Shown here in pieces: positions 28,376 to 37,453 of a stretch of 64,000 nucleotides of DNA (the stretch's first letter is position 1; each line of letters opens with the position of its first letter). Where the stretch lies: assembly GCA_031288175.1 (NCBI GenBank), contig JAITRW010000033.1, positions 52,997 through 116,996 of the forward strand. The letters are read 5' to 3'. Source of the DNA: Tannerellaceae bacterium (GTDB lineage: Bacteria > Bacteroidota > Bacteroidia > Bacteroidales > Tannerellaceae). Below the pieces are notes generated by a model. It saw only the letters and a program-made list of their open reading frames with translations, had not been told where the DNA came from and did not search any database. The position numbers and the translations under genes were made by a program.

Positions 28376-29531
28376 GATTCTCCCTGCCGAACGGGTGTGT
28401 AATGTACAAGAATATTATTTTTCTCGTAAGCTTAAAGAAGTAGCTGCCTTAAATGCGGCGGGCAAAGATATCATCAACCTTGGTGTGGGTAGTCCGGATT
28501 TGCCGCCTTCGGAAGCGACGATAGATACCTTATGCCGCCACGCTCATCGTGACGATGCTCATGGCTATCAACCGTACACGGGTATACGAGAACTGCGCGA
28601 GGGATTTACCCACTGGTATGCAAAATGGTATGGTGTAGAACTTGACGCGGAAAAGGAGATCCTGCCCTTAATAGGTTCGAAGGAAGGAATCTTGCACATA
28701 TCGCTTACGTTCCTCAATCCCGGGGATGGAGTGCTCATTCCTAATCCGGGTTATCCGACTTATACTTCGGTTAGTAAGTTGGTTGGGGCTGTGACGATAC
28801 CTTATGACTTGACGGAAGATACCGGCTGGAAACCCGATTTTGATGCATTGGAACGCTTGAACCTATCGGGAGTAAAGTTGATGTGGGTAAACTATCCGCA
28901 CATGCCGACGGGTGCAAACGCTGACGGTGAATTGTTCGACCGTTTGGTAGAATTTGGTTGTCGGCAAGGAATTGTGATATGCCACGACAATCCGTACAGT
29001 TTTATTCTCAATGATCGTCCTTTGAGTATCCTGCAAACTGCCGGATCGAAGGGCGTTTGTATAGAGTTGAACTCTATGAGTAAAGCACACAACATGCCGG
29101 GATGGCGTATGGCGATGTTGGCCTCCAATGAGAAGTTCGTACAATGGGTATTAAAGGTGAAGAGTAACGTGGATTCGGGACAGTTTCAACCCATGCAATA
29201 CGCAGCGGTAGCGGCATTGGAAGCTCCGGAAGAATGGTACGCAAGTATGAATAAGGTCTATCGTTCCCGACGTGCGGCAGCGGAATTGTTGATGACGGCT
29301 ATGGGTTGCCGTTATGATGAGAAACAGACGGGAATGTTCCTTTGGGGACGCATACCTGAGAAGGAAAGGAATGTCGAATCATTGACGGACAGGATATTAT
29401 ATGGAGCAAATGTCTTTATAACGCCCGGATTTATCTTCGGAAGCCAGGGAGAACGTTATATACGTATTTCTCTTTGCTGTCCTGAAGAACGTTTGTTGGA
29501 AGCGGTCGGACGTATCCGAAAATTATGTTGA
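28368..29531 (+). CDS. PLP-dependent class I/II aminotransferase (aromatic/aspartate type)
   Basis: A 387-residue fold-type I aminotransferase. DIINLGVGSPDLPPS, GYQPYTGIRELREGF, PNPGYPTYTS, CHDNPYSFI and the PLP-lysine segment ELNSMSKAHNMPGWRMAM are visible, as is the C-terminal RYIRISLCC arginine region that binds the substrate carboxylate. Placement directly after pheA, with an eight-base overlap, suggests it transaminates phenylpyruvate or 4-hydroxyphenylpyruvate. Annotators often call this family LL-diaminopimelate or aspartate aminotransferase, and sequence alone does not settle specificity. It overlaps pdxB by seven bases. Confidence 0.88.
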   Translation: MCEILPAERVCNVQEYYFSRKLKEVAALNAAGKDIINLGVGSPDLPPSEATIDTLCRHAHRDDAHGYQPYTGIRELREGFTHWYAKWYGVELDAEKEILPLIGSKEGILHISLTFLNPGDGVLIPNPGYPTYTSVSKLVGAVTIPYDLTEDTGWKPDFDALERLNLSGVKLMWVNYPHMPTGANADGELFDRLVEFGCRQGIVICHDNPYSFILNDRPLSILQTAGSKGVCIELNSMSKAHNMPGWRMAMLASNEKFVQWVLKVKSNVDSGQFQPMQYAAVAALEAPEEWYASMNKVYRSRRAAAELLMTAMGCRYDEKQTGMFLWGRIPEKERNVESLTDRILYGANVFITPGFIFGSQGERYIRISLCCPEERLLEAVGRIRKLC

Positions 29532-30649
29532 TTGCTGCCGATCGGACAATACCTTTTCTTCGCGGGGCATTGGACGCTTTAGGTGAAGATGTGCGTTATT
29601 TCTCGGCAGATGAATTTTCGGCAGGAAAGGTGAAAGATGCCGATGTGCTGATAGTTCGTAGTATCAATAAATGTACCCGCAAGGTATTGGAAGGTAGCCG
29701 CACGAAATTGATTACGGCAGCTTCGGTAGGGTTTGACCATATAGATACGGAGTATTGTGACCAAGCAGGAATAGTTTGGCGAAACGCACCGGGAAGCAAC
29801 GCCCGTTCAGTGGCAGAGTATGTATTGGCTTGCTTGACAGTGTTGGCATTACGGAATGGCGACCGGCTGGATGGAAAGACTGTCGGTATTGTTGGCGTCG
29901 GATACGTGGGTAAGGAAGTGGAGCGTCTTTGTGAGGCTATAGGTATGAAGGTATTGCTCAATGACCCTCCACGGGAAGATGCGGAAGGAGCGAAAGGTTT
30001 CGTTTCTCCGGATACGATTGCGGCAGAGGCGGATGTGATCACGTTCCATACCCCGCTTACGCGAAAAGGTAAATACCCGACGATACACTTGGTACACAAT
30101 GATTTTATAGAGAAACTTTGCCGCCACCCTTGCCTCATCAATGCCGCACGCGGGGCGGTGTGTGATACGGATGCCTTAATTACCGGACGGAAACGGGGAA
30201 AGATTGGCGCCCTTGTGATAGATTGTTGGGAAAACGAGCCGCATATTGCCGGTGAGTTACTCACCATAGCCGATATTACTACTCCGCATATTGCCGGTTT
30301 TTCAGCTGATGGCAAGGCAAATGCCGTCCGTTGTTGTGTAGAGGAAATTTCCCGTTTCTTCAATTTACCGGAGACAAGGCGTGAGGAAGCCCTCCGTCGC
30401 ATTAGACTACCTCATCCCTTTCGTCCTTTAATTGATATGACGGACTTCCCCGACCGACGGATTGAAAGGGCTATCCTTACCGTTTTTACGCCACACACTA
30501 TTGACATGTCTTTACGTCAGGACCCTTCTTCTTTTGAAGCTCTCCGTAGTCAATACTCCCACCCACGCGAATTTTCCGCTTATTCTATCCTAAATGCAAC
30601 TCCGGAAGAGGCTCTCCTCCTCCTTCGCCTCGGATTCTCTATTCCCTGA
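29525..30649 (+). CDS. pdxB: 4-phosphoerythronate dehydrogenase
   Basis: Second step of the DXP-dependent route to pyridoxal phosphate. The 374 residues form a D-2-hydroxyacid dehydrogenase with NAD-binding GKTVGIVGVGYVGKEVERL, catalytic Arg in INAARGAVCDTDALI, Glu in CWENEPHIAGELL and His in TTPHIAGFSADGKANA. The C-terminal region after about residue 285 fits the PdxB dimerisation extension. The PLP cofactor it helps make is used by the enzyme encoded just upstream, a plausible reason for co-transcription. Ends 47 bases before the convergent tRNA-Gln. Confidence 0.93.
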   Translation: MLIAADRTIPFLRGALDALGEDVRYFSADEFSAGKVKDADVLIVRSINKCTRKVLEGSRTKLITAASVGFDHIDTEYCDQAGIVWRNAPGSNARSVAEYVLACLTVLALRNGDRLDGKTVGIVGVGYVGKEVERLCEAIGMKVLLNDPPREDAEGAKGFVSPDTIAAEADVITFHTPLTRKGKYPTIHLVHNDFIEKLCRHPCLINAARGAVCDTDALITGRKRGKIGALVIDCWENEPHIAGELLTIADITTPHIAGFSADGKANAVRCCVEEISRFFNLPETRREEALRRIRLPHPFRPLIDMTDFPDRRIERAILTVFTPHTIDMSLRQDPSSFEALRSQYSHPREFSAYSILNATPEEALLLLRLGFSIP

Positions 30650-30695
30650 TTTACTCTTTTTTCTCCTTTTTGCCTACCGTACACAAAAAAAGAAG

Positions 30696-30766
30696 TTGTC
30701 TCATCAAGATTCGAACTTGAACAGGCAGAACCAAAATCTGCAGTGCTACCATTACACCATGAGACA
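30696..30766 (-). tRNA. tRNA-Gln (anticodon TTG)
   Basis: Minus-strand cloverleaf of 71 bases. Acceptor TGTCTCA pairs with TGAGACA, anticodon stem GCAGA/TCTGC encloses loop TTTTGGT with anticodon TTG (30734-30732), and T-arm TCAAG/CTTGA has loop TTCGAAT. The 3' CCA is not encoded. A full -7 box lies upstream at 30803-30810. Confidence 0.93.
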
Positions 30767-30802
30767 AAGCGAAACAATCACACAATACGTGCGAACGCGC
30801 CG

Positions 30803-30810
30803 CAAATGTA
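30803..30810 (-). promoter_or_regulatory. Putative -7 box of tRNA-Gln (TACATTTG)
   Basis: Minus-strand TACATTTG is a full TAnnTTTG match 37 bases upstream of the mature tRNA 5' end. Confidence 0.5.
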
Positions 30811-30882
30811 AGGGTTATTTCTTATGGAAAGAAGGACGGATAAAGTTTTTAAAGGGAACGGCGAGAGGTTGCGAAAAAGGAA

Positions 30883-30890
30883 TACCTTTG
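30883..30890 (+). promoter_or_regulatory. Putative -7 box of rpsA (TACCTTTG)
   Basis: Full TAnnTTTG match about 92 bases before the preferred rpsA start, giving a leader of roughly 80 bases that contains the 24-base repeat motif. Confidence 0.55.
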
Positions 30891-30907
30891 CACCTTGTTT
30901 TTCAGAG

Positions 30908-30930
30908 AGTGTAAACCATGAATGTTTAAC
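30908..30930 (+). repeat. 24-base motif, copy 2 of 2, in the rpsA leader
   Basis: Counterpart of 27299-27322. Here it includes a three-codon reading frame (ATG AAT GTT TAA) within the predicted rpsA 5' leader. Confidence 0.6.
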
Positions 30931-30974
30931 CTTTTAATTTGGATTTGAGAGTGGAAGATTTGGAATTGAAGACG

Positions 30975-32900
30975 ATGAGCATCCGGCCGATGGAAGATTT
31001 CGACTGGGAAGCCTATGAGAAGGGGGATATCCGTATAGAGGGAGATAGAGAAGCGTTGCTTGCTGCCTATGACAAAACTCTTAATACGGTAAACGATAAC
31101 GATGTCATTATCGGCAAAGTGACGTCGATGAATAAGCGGGAAGTTGTAGTGAATGTCGGCTTTAAGTCGGACGGCATGGTGTCAATGTCGGAATTTCGTT
31201 ACAATCCTGATTTGAAAGTAGGCGATGAAGTAGAAGTATACATTGAGAGCCAGGAAGATAAAAAAGGGCAATTACAACTTTCTCACCGTAAGGCGCGTGC
31301 CGTGCGTGCATGGGATCGTGTAAATGAAGCATTGGCAAAAGAGGAGATTGTCAGAGGTTTTGTCAAATGTCGTACTAAGGGTGGCATGATCGTGGACGTA
31401 TTCGGCATTGAAGCCTTCCTGCCGGGTTCACAGATAGATGTGAAACCGATACGCGATTATGACATTTTCGTGGGGAAGACGATGGAATTCAAGGTGGTGA
31501 AGATAAACCAAGAATACAAAAATGTAGTTGTTTCCCACAAGGCTCTTATCGAAGCCGAATTGGAAGAACAGAAGCGGGAAATTATCTCTCACCTCGAACG
31601 TGGACAGGTTCTGGAAGGTACGGTGAAGAACATTACTTCTTATGGCGTGTTCGTGGATCTCGGCGGTGTGGATGGATTGGTGCATATTACCGACTTGTCA
31701 TGGGGGCGTGTCGGCAGTCCGGAAGAGGTCGTTGCGCTTGACCAGAAAATCAATGTGGCTATCCTTGACTTCGACGATGAAAAGAAGCGTATCGCGCTCG
31801 GTGTGAAGCAGCTTACCCCTCATCCGTGGGATGCTATTGTCGACAAATTGACTGTAGGTACAGTTGTGAAAGGCAAGGTTACGGTTGTGGCAGACTACGG
31901 GGCTTTCGTGGAAGTTTATCAGGGCGTCGAGGGGCTTATCCATGTATCCGAAATGTCGTGGACGCAACATTTACGTAGTGCACAGAATTTCCTGAAAGTA
32001 GGTGATGAAGTAGAAGCACTTATCTTGCACGTTGACCTTGAGGAGCGTAAGTTATCCCTTGGCATGAAGCAGTTGAAAGAAGACCCGTGGAAAAGTATCC
32101 AAGTTCGTTTCCCTGTCGGTTCGGTACATATGTCAAGAGTGAAGAATTTCACGACTTTCGGTATTTTCGTGGAAGTGGAAGAAGGAGTTGAAGGATTGGT
32201 ACATATTTCCGATCTATCCTGGACAAAGAAGGTGAAACATCCTTCGGAATTTGTCCGTATCGGAGAAGAATTGCAAGTGAAAGTGCTGGATATAGATATA
32301 GAGAGTCGCCGCTTAAGTTTGGGCCACAAGCAACTGGAAGAAAATCCATGGGATGTGTTTGAAACAATATTTTCTGTCGGCTCCATACACGAGGGGACTA
32401 TTACGGATATCGTAGAAAAGGGTGTAATGGTATCTTTACCCTACGGAGTAGAGGGCTTTGTAACTCCTCGCCATTTGACAAAAGAGGATGGTTCCCAAGC
32501 CGGATTGGATGAAGTCCTGCCATTCAAAGTGATTGAATTCAATCGTGAGGCCCGCCGTATAATTCTCTCCCATAGCCGCATCTTCGAAGACGAACAGCGT
32601 AAGGAAAAAGAGAAGGAACGGGAAAATACCGCTTCCTCCGAGCCTAAGAGAGGAAAAGGTGGTACCGGAAAGAGAGACAAAGAAGCAGAATTGGAGGGTA
32701 GTGGTTCGCTTTCTAATCTTGCCCCGATGGAAAAAACGACATTGGGAGACATAGAACAATTGGCTGCTTTAAAAGACAGATTGCTGGGACAAGAACACGA
32801 TGCTTCCGAGGTGAATAAAACACCTAAATCCGAAACAATAGTAGCAGAAAAAGGGGAGTCAGAATCAAGCTCTACAAAAAAAGAGGAAGGCGAAGCTTAG
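30975..32900 (+). CDS. rpsA: 30S ribosomal protein S1
   Basis: RNA-binding ribosomal protein that recruits mRNAs for initiation. About 641 residues contain six S1 (OB-fold) units, the clearest being GTVKNITSYGVFVDLGGVDGLVHITDLSW, GKVTVVADYGAFVEVYQGVEGLIHVSEMSW and SRVKNFTTFGIFVEVEEGVEGLVHISDLSW. The last about 100 residues are charged low-complexity sequence, common in Bacteroidota S1. The ATG at 30975 (MSIRPMEDFDWEAYEKGD) is preferred; an in-frame TTG at 30939 would add 12 residues. Monocistronic-looking, with its own promoter and terminator. Confidence 0.95.
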   Translation: MSIRPMEDFDWEAYEKGDIRIEGDREALLAAYDKTLNTVNDNDVIIGKVTSMNKREVVVNVGFKSDGMVSMSEFRYNPDLKVGDEVEVYIESQEDKKGQLQLSHRKARAVRAWDRVNEALAKEEIVRGFVKCRTKGGMIVDVFGIEAFLPGSQIDVKPIRDYDIFVGKTMEFKVVKINQEYKNVVVSHKALIEAELEEQKREIISHLERGQVLEGTVKNITSYGVFVDLGGVDGLVHITDLSWGRVGSPEEVVALDQKINVAILDFDDEKKRIALGVKQLTPHPWDAIVDKLTVGTVVKGKVTVVADYGAFVEVYQGVEGLIHVSEMSWTQHLRSAQNFLKVGDEVEALILHVDLEERKLSLGMKQLKEDPWKSIQVRFPVGSVHMSRVKNFTTFGIFVEVEEGVEGLVHISDLSWTKKVKHPSEFVRIGEELQVKVLDIDIESRRLSLGHKQLEENPWDVFETIFSVGSIHEGTITDIVEKGVMVSLPYGVEGFVTPRHLTKEDGSQAGLDEVLPFKVIEFNREARRIILSHSRIFEDEQRKEKEKERENTASSEPKRGKGGTGKRDKEAELEGSGSLSNLAPMEKTTLGDIEQLAALKDRLLGQEHDASEVNKTPKSETIVAEKGESESSSTKKEEGEA

Positions 32901-32928
32901 AGGATGTTTTATTTCCACTGATAGTGAG

Positions 32929-32963
32929 GAGCGTACTTGTTAAAGTGCGCTCTTTATTTTTTT
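32929..32963 (+). terminator. Rho-independent terminator of rpsA
   Basis: GAGCGTAC (32929-32936) pairs with GTGCGCTC (32945-32952), with one G-U pair, and is followed by TTTATTTTTTT. It touches the stop codon of the convergent mfd gene. Confidence 0.8.
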
Positions 32964-35900
32964 AGGCAGAGACGATCTCTTGTAGGAGAGTGACGGCCGT
33001 TTCGACGGAGGGAACGTCGCGGACAGTGAGTGAGCGCCTGGTAGACTGTTCACGTAGAGAACAACGTTTAGGGTGTTGTTGGACGAAAGCGAGGATTTTG
33101 TCAAAAGAGTTACTTTGGTAGTAAAGACTTTCGGGATTAGAGACGAGATGGGTAGTCATACAAGTATTTTTAAGGATGACCTTTTCCATGCCGAGTTGTT
33201 TGGCTATCCGGCGGAGGCGGACGATACGAATGAGTTCAAGCCCTTCGGGAGGGATTTTGCCGAATCGATCTTGGAGGCGTTCAGTGAAAGCAAAGATGTC
33301 GCATTCTTTTTCCATATTGTCAAGTTCGCGGTAGAGGGCAATACGTTCGGAATCGTTGGGAATGTAGAAGGGAGGAAAAAGTAGTTCGAGGTCACTTTCC
33401 ACAAAGGTCTCATGCACAAAAAGTGTATCAGTATCAAGGGTATCACTGGAGAGGGAGGCAAACTCTTCAATACGTAGCTCGTTAACGGCTTCTTGAAGAA
33501 TTTTTTGATAGGTTTCGTAACCAAGGTCGGCAATAAAACCGCTTTGCTCTGCACCGAGGAGATTACCGGCCCCGCGTATGTCAAGATCTTGCATAGCAAG
33601 GTGTATACCGCTACCAAGTCCGGCGAAATTTTCGATGGCTTGCAACCGTTGGCGTGCTTCGTGGGTGAGGGAAGAAAGAGGTGGGGCAAGGAGGTAACAG
33701 AAGGCTTTACGGTTAGAGCGACCGACACGTCCGCGAAGTTGATGGAGGTCGGAAAGTCCGAACATGTGGGCGTTATTGATGAGGATAGTATTTGCATTGG
33801 GAACGTCAATCCCGTTTTCAATAATCCCGGTAGCAATAAGGACGTCATACTCCTGATTGACAAAGTCGAGGATAAGTTCCTCCATGCGCTTGGGATCAAT
33901 CTGTCCGTGGGCAACGGCGATGCGAGCATCGGGTACTTCCCGTCGGACAGTGGCCTCCATATCGGGGATATGGGAGATATGATTATTGATAAAAAAAACT
34001 TGTCCGTTACGGCTCATCTCAAAGTTAATGGCTTCGCGGATGAGGTCGGCGTCGAAAGTATGAACTTCGGTTTGGACGGGGTAACGGTTTGGAGGAGGGG
34101 TAGTGATATTACTCAAATCACGTGCTCCCATCAGAGAGAATTGGAGGGTACGAGGGATAGGCGTGGCGGTCATGGTGAGGGTATCAACGTTCGTGCGCAT
34201 CTTGCGGAGAGTTTCTTTAACGGAAACACCGAATTTCTGTTCTTCATCAATAATGAGCAGTCCGAGATCTTTGAAAACAACGTCTTTACTGACAAGGCGA
34301 TGTGTACCAATAAGTATATCAATCTTTCCGTTTTTGAGGGAAGCAAGGATAGCGCGAGTTTGAGTAGGGGTACGTGCACGGCTTAGGTAGTCAATTTGGC
34401 AGGGAAAGTCACGAAGACGTTCTGTAAAGGTGCGATAGTGTTGAAAGGCGAGGAGCGTAGTGGGTACGAGAATGGCTACCTGTTTATTGTCGGCAACGGC
34501 CTTGAAGGCGGCGCGGACGGCCACTTCGGTCTTACCGAAACCGACGTCACCGCAAATAAGTCTGTCCATTGGACGGGGATTTTCCATATCGGCCTTGACT
34601 TCTGCAGTAGCGCGGGATTGATCGGGGGTGTCCTCATAGAGGAAACCGGCTTCAAGTTCATATTGCAGGTAAGTGTCGGGAGAGAAGGAAAACCCTTGTT
34701 CCTGTCGTCGTTTGGAGTAAAGGAGAAGAAGGTCGCGGGCAATGTCTTTGACTTTGTTCTTAGTACGTTCTTTGACACGTTCCCATGCGCCGGTACCAAG
34801 TTGACTGAGGGTAGGCAGGGAATCTTCTTTTCCATGATATTTAGAAAGTTTGTGGAGGGAGTGGATACTGACGAAGATCGCATCGTTGTTACGGTAGATG
34901 AGTTTGATGACCTCCTGTATTTTTCCGTTTGTTTCGAGACGTATCAGACCACCAAACTGTCCGATACCGTGGTCGGTGTGTACGATGTAATCACCGAAAG
35001 AGAAACGGTTAAGGTCTTGCAGGGAAAGCATGACTTTCCCATTACGGGCTTTATCGTTTTTGAGGTTAAACTTGTGGAACCGATCGAAAAGTTGGTGATC
35101 GGTAAAGAAGATAGCATGGAGGTCGTCGTCTATGAATCCTTCATGAATGGTTTTTCCGATAGCAGAAAAGGGTATGTTATGAAGAAGATTCCGCAGACGT
35201 TCAATTTGTTTTTCGGCATCACTAAGTAGATAGAGGGTATAACCTTGTTTGATCAAAGAGGCGAAAGATTCGTTGATAAGATCGAAATTCTTATGGAAGG
35301 CAGGTTGTGGGGTGGTAGAGAAGGTGAAAACGGCGTCGGTTTTTTTAGGAATGGATGATCCGAAATGAAGTTGGCGAAAATTAGGGAGAGATTGGAACAA
35401 GATAGATGCAGGGAGGAGAAAAGAACGCATCTCTTCTTGCCCTGAGAAAGATTCCTCGTCACTGGAAGCAGGCGTTTCGTTCCACACAGCATCTACACGT
35501 TCACGGCAAAAAATCAGGTTCTTAATAGTGATAATGCTCTGTGGCGGAAGGGCGTGAAACAAGGACTCCCTCGCGAGTCCTATCACATCAGCCTTGGGAA
35601 TAATACTGATTTCGGTAGGATATTCTTTGGAAAGTTGGGTTTCGACATCGAAGGTACGAATGGTTTCGACTTCATTGTCGAAGAAGTCAATACGGTAAGG
35701 ATTTTCGTGGGAGTAGGAAAAAACGTCAAGGATACTTCCACGTACGGCGAATTGTCCCGGCTCATAGACGTAGTCGGTATTCTCAAAACCGTATTCGGTA
35801 AGCATATCGGCGACAAAAGTACTGTCCAGACTTTCTCCTACGTGTACTTTGAGGGTATGTTCGCCCAAGGAAGTTTGAGAGACGACACATTCGGCGAGGG

Positions 35901-36285
35901 CTTCGGGAAAAGTGACAATGATGAAAGGAGAATCTACTGTCCTGTTTCGGAGTTTGTCGAGCGTTTCGGTACGCAAAATCTCATCCACAGGATCTTTATG
36001 CCCATACTTGATCGAACGACGGTAAGCGGAAGGAAAAAAATAGACCGGAGAAGAAACAGGGAGAAGTTGAGTGAGGTCGTGGTAGAAATAACCGGCTTCT
36101 TCGGCATCGTTGAGAAGACAGAGGAAACTTTCACCTCGCAGGTGGAGCGTGGCAATAACGATAGGAGCGGACGAACCGACCAACCCCTTGATTGCAGTAC
36201 ATGCTATACAGTCCCGCAGGTGCTTTTCCAGCGAAGTAATCAGTGGATGGGTGTCGTAGAGGCGCAGTAAATCTTGTATATTCAA
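32962..36285 (-). CDS. mfd: Transcription-repair coupling factor Mfd
   Basis: Superfamily 2 translocase that removes stalled RNA polymerase and recruits UvrA. The 1107 residues show the UvrB-homology N-terminal part (VGESLDSTFVADMLTEYGFENTDYVYEPGQFAVRGSILDVFSY), the RNA polymerase-interaction/CarD-like region (FSFGDYIVHTDHGIGQFGGL), the helicase core with Walker A CGDVGFGKTEVAVRAAFKA, DEEQ box LLIIDEEQKFGV and TMTATPIPRTLQFSLMGARD, the LHQLRGRVGRSNRKAFCYLL motif VI, and the C-terminal TRCF domain. Slightly shorter than E. coli Mfd (1148). It has its own -7 box at 36311-36318. Confidence 0.97.
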   Translation of the reverse strand: MNIQDLLRLYDTHPLITSLEKHLRDCIACTAIKGLVGSSAPIVIATLHLRGESFLCLLNDAEEAGYFYHDLTQLLPVSSPVYFFPSAYRRSIKYGHKDPVDEILRTETLDKLRNRTVDSPFIIVTFPEALAECVVSQTSLGEHTLKVHVGESLDSTFVADMLTEYGFENTDYVYEPGQFAVRGSILDVFSYSHENPYRIDFFDNEVETIRTFDVETQLSKEYPTEISIIPKADVIGLARESLFHALPPQSIITIKNLIFCRERVDAVWNETPASSDEESFSGQEEMRSFLLPASILFQSLPNFRQLHFGSSIPKKTDAVFTFSTTPQPAFHKNFDLINESFASLIKQGYTLYLLSDAEKQIERLRNLLHNIPFSAIGKTIHEGFIDDDLHAIFFTDHQLFDRFHKFNLKNDKARNGKVMLSLQDLNRFSFGDYIVHTDHGIGQFGGLIRLETNGKIQEVIKLIYRNNDAIFVSIHSLHKLSKYHGKEDSLPTLSQLGTGAWERVKERTKNKVKDIARDLLLLYSKRRQEQGFSFSPDTYLQYELEAGFLYEDTPDQSRATAEVKADMENPRPMDRLICGDVGFGKTEVAVRAAFKAVADNKQVAILVPTTLLAFQHYRTFTERLRDFPCQIDYLSRARTPTQTRAILASLKNGKIDILIGTHRLVSKDVVFKDLGLLIIDEEQKFGVSVKETLRKMRTNVDTLTMTATPIPRTLQFSLMGARDLSNITTPPPNRYPVQTEVHTFDADLIREAINFEMSRNGQVFFINNHISHIPDMEATVRREVPDARIAVAHGQIDPKRMEELILDFVNQEYDVLIATGIIENGIDVPNANTILINNAHMFGLSDLHQLRGRVGRSNRKAFCYLLAPPLSSLTHEARQRLQAIENFAGLGSGIHLAMQDLDIRGAGNLLGAEQSGFIADLGYETYQKILQEAVNELRIEEFASLSSDTLDTDTLFVHETFVESDLELLFPPFYIPNDSERIALYRELDNMEKECDIFAFTERLQDRFGKIPPEGLELIRIVRLRRIAKQLGMEKVILKNTCMTTHLVSNPESLYYQSNSFDKILAFVQQHPKRCSLREQSTRRSLTVRDVPSVETAVTLLQEIVSA

Positions 36286-36310
36286 AGTAGTTTGCCGTTT
36301 AACAAGGCGG

Positions 36311-36318
36311 CAAAGGTA
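36311..36318 (-). promoter_or_regulatory. Putative -7 box of mfd (TACCTTTG)
   Basis: Minus-strand TACCTTTG, a full TAnnTTTG match, 26 bases before the mfd ATG and in the short gap after pta. Confidence 0.55.
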
Positions 36319-36337
36319 AAAAAGCTCTGTGGTGTTT

Positions 36338-37339
36338 TCAGCCTTTGGATATGCGAGCTTGATTGGCAGTAATGGCTATCATTTTATAGATGTCATCGGA
36401 AGAACATCCGCGTGAGAGGTCGTTAACAGGCGCTGCCATACCTTGTAGGATAGGACCAATGGCTTCGGCATGAGCAAGGCGTTCGACTAATTTATAACCG
36501 ATATTCGCAGCGGAAAGATTCGGAAAAACAAGTACATTAGCCTGTCCTGCTACAGAACTGCTGGGAGCCTTACGGGCGGCAACCGTGGGGACAAGGGCGG
36601 CGTCAGCTTGTAATTCCCCGTCGATTAGCAAACTGGGGGATAAGGATTTGGTGCGGAGGACGGCTTCGGCCATCTTGTCGTTTGCCGTCCCGCTGCCCTT
36701 GGTGGAGTAACTGAGCATAGCGATACGGGGTTCAACTCCGGTAAGAGCTTGTGCTGTGGATGCCGTAGAGAGTGCGATACCGGCAAGTTCTTCGACAGAA
36801 GGATCAGGGATAACGGCACAATCGGCGAAAAGCATTACACCATCTTCTCCGTAAGAAGCGTCCGATAGGAGCATCAGAAAAGCTCCCGAAGCACAAGTGA
36901 CGCTTTGTTGTGTCTTGATGATCTGTAAGGCCGGACGGAGTACATTACCTGTAGTATTGAGTGCGCCGGCAATTTCCCCATCGGCATCACCTGCCTTGAT
37001 AATGAGGCAACCGAGGTAGAGTGGATTTTGGACGAAGCGAAAGGCATCGTCTTGTGTCATACCTTTCGCTTTCCGAAGATCGTGGAGGAGGTATGCATAA
37101 GCAGCCCGTTTAGGGTGCTTGGTAGGATTAATGATGGTAGCGGCGGCGATATGTTCGAGACCGGCAGCATCGGCTTGCCGGTGGATAGTATCGGGGTCAC
37201 CAATAAGGATAATTTCGGCCAGTCCGTCAGCAATAGCGCGATCGGCAGCCGTCAAGGTTCGTTCTTCCGTACCTTCCGGCAAGACAATACGTTGCTTGTC
37301 GGCTTTGGCACGGGCGATGATATGTTGCATTAAGCACAT
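36338..37339 (-). CDS. pta: Phosphate acetyltransferase
   Basis: Interconverts acetyl-CoA and acetyl phosphate in acetate fermentation. The 333 residues are the short, single-domain form lacking the DRTGG/AAA-like N-terminal extension. KQRIVLPEGTEERTLTAADRAIADG, the GCLIIKAGDADGEIAGA region, SYSTKGSGTANDKMAEA, VFPNLSAANIGYKLVERL and the GPILQGMAAPVNDLSRGCSSDDI ending are family-typical. An in-frame ATG three codons in (37330) is an alternative start. ackA is not adjacent. A near-consensus -7 box (TACCTTTA on the minus strand) lies at 37385-37392. Confidence 0.94.
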   Translation of the reverse strand: MCLMQHIIARAKADKQRIVLPEGTEERTLTAADRAIADGLAEIILIGDPDTIHRQADAAGLEHIAAATIINPTKHPKRAAYAYLLHDLRKAKGMTQDDAFRFVQNPLYLGCLIIKAGDADGEIAGALNTTGNVLRPALQIIKTQQSVTCASGAFLMLLSDASYGEDGVMLFADCAVIPDPSVEELAGIALSTASTAQALTGVEPRIAMLSYSTKGSGTANDKMAEAVLRTKSLSPSLLIDGELQADAALVPTVAARKAPSSSVAGQANVLVFPNLSAANIGYKLVERLAHAEAIGPILQGMAAPVNDLSRGCSSDDIYKMIAITANQARISKG

Positions 37340-37384
37340 AGGACAATAATTTTATAGAAAACAAAACGACAGTAGAAACGACCG

Positions 37385-37392
37385 TAAAGGTA
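37385..37392 (-). promoter_or_regulatory. Possible -7 box of pta (TACCTTTA)
   Basis: Minus strand reads TACCTTTA, one mismatch from TAnnTTTG, 46 bases before the pta start. Confidence 0.35.
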
Positions 37393-37453
37393 GGAAATTT
37401 TATAAAAAATCACTCAGCTGAGGTGCACACGTAATTGCTATTTTTGTAAAAAC

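Noticed and set aside
34396..35229. 277-residue plus-strand frame inside mfd
   Set aside because: Antisense to the conserved Mfd helicase region; no start context or domain.
37413..37422. Palindrome CTCAGCTGAG between pta and the M16 gene as an operator or terminator
   Set aside because: Only 10 bp with no loop, T-run or second copy; too short to support a call.
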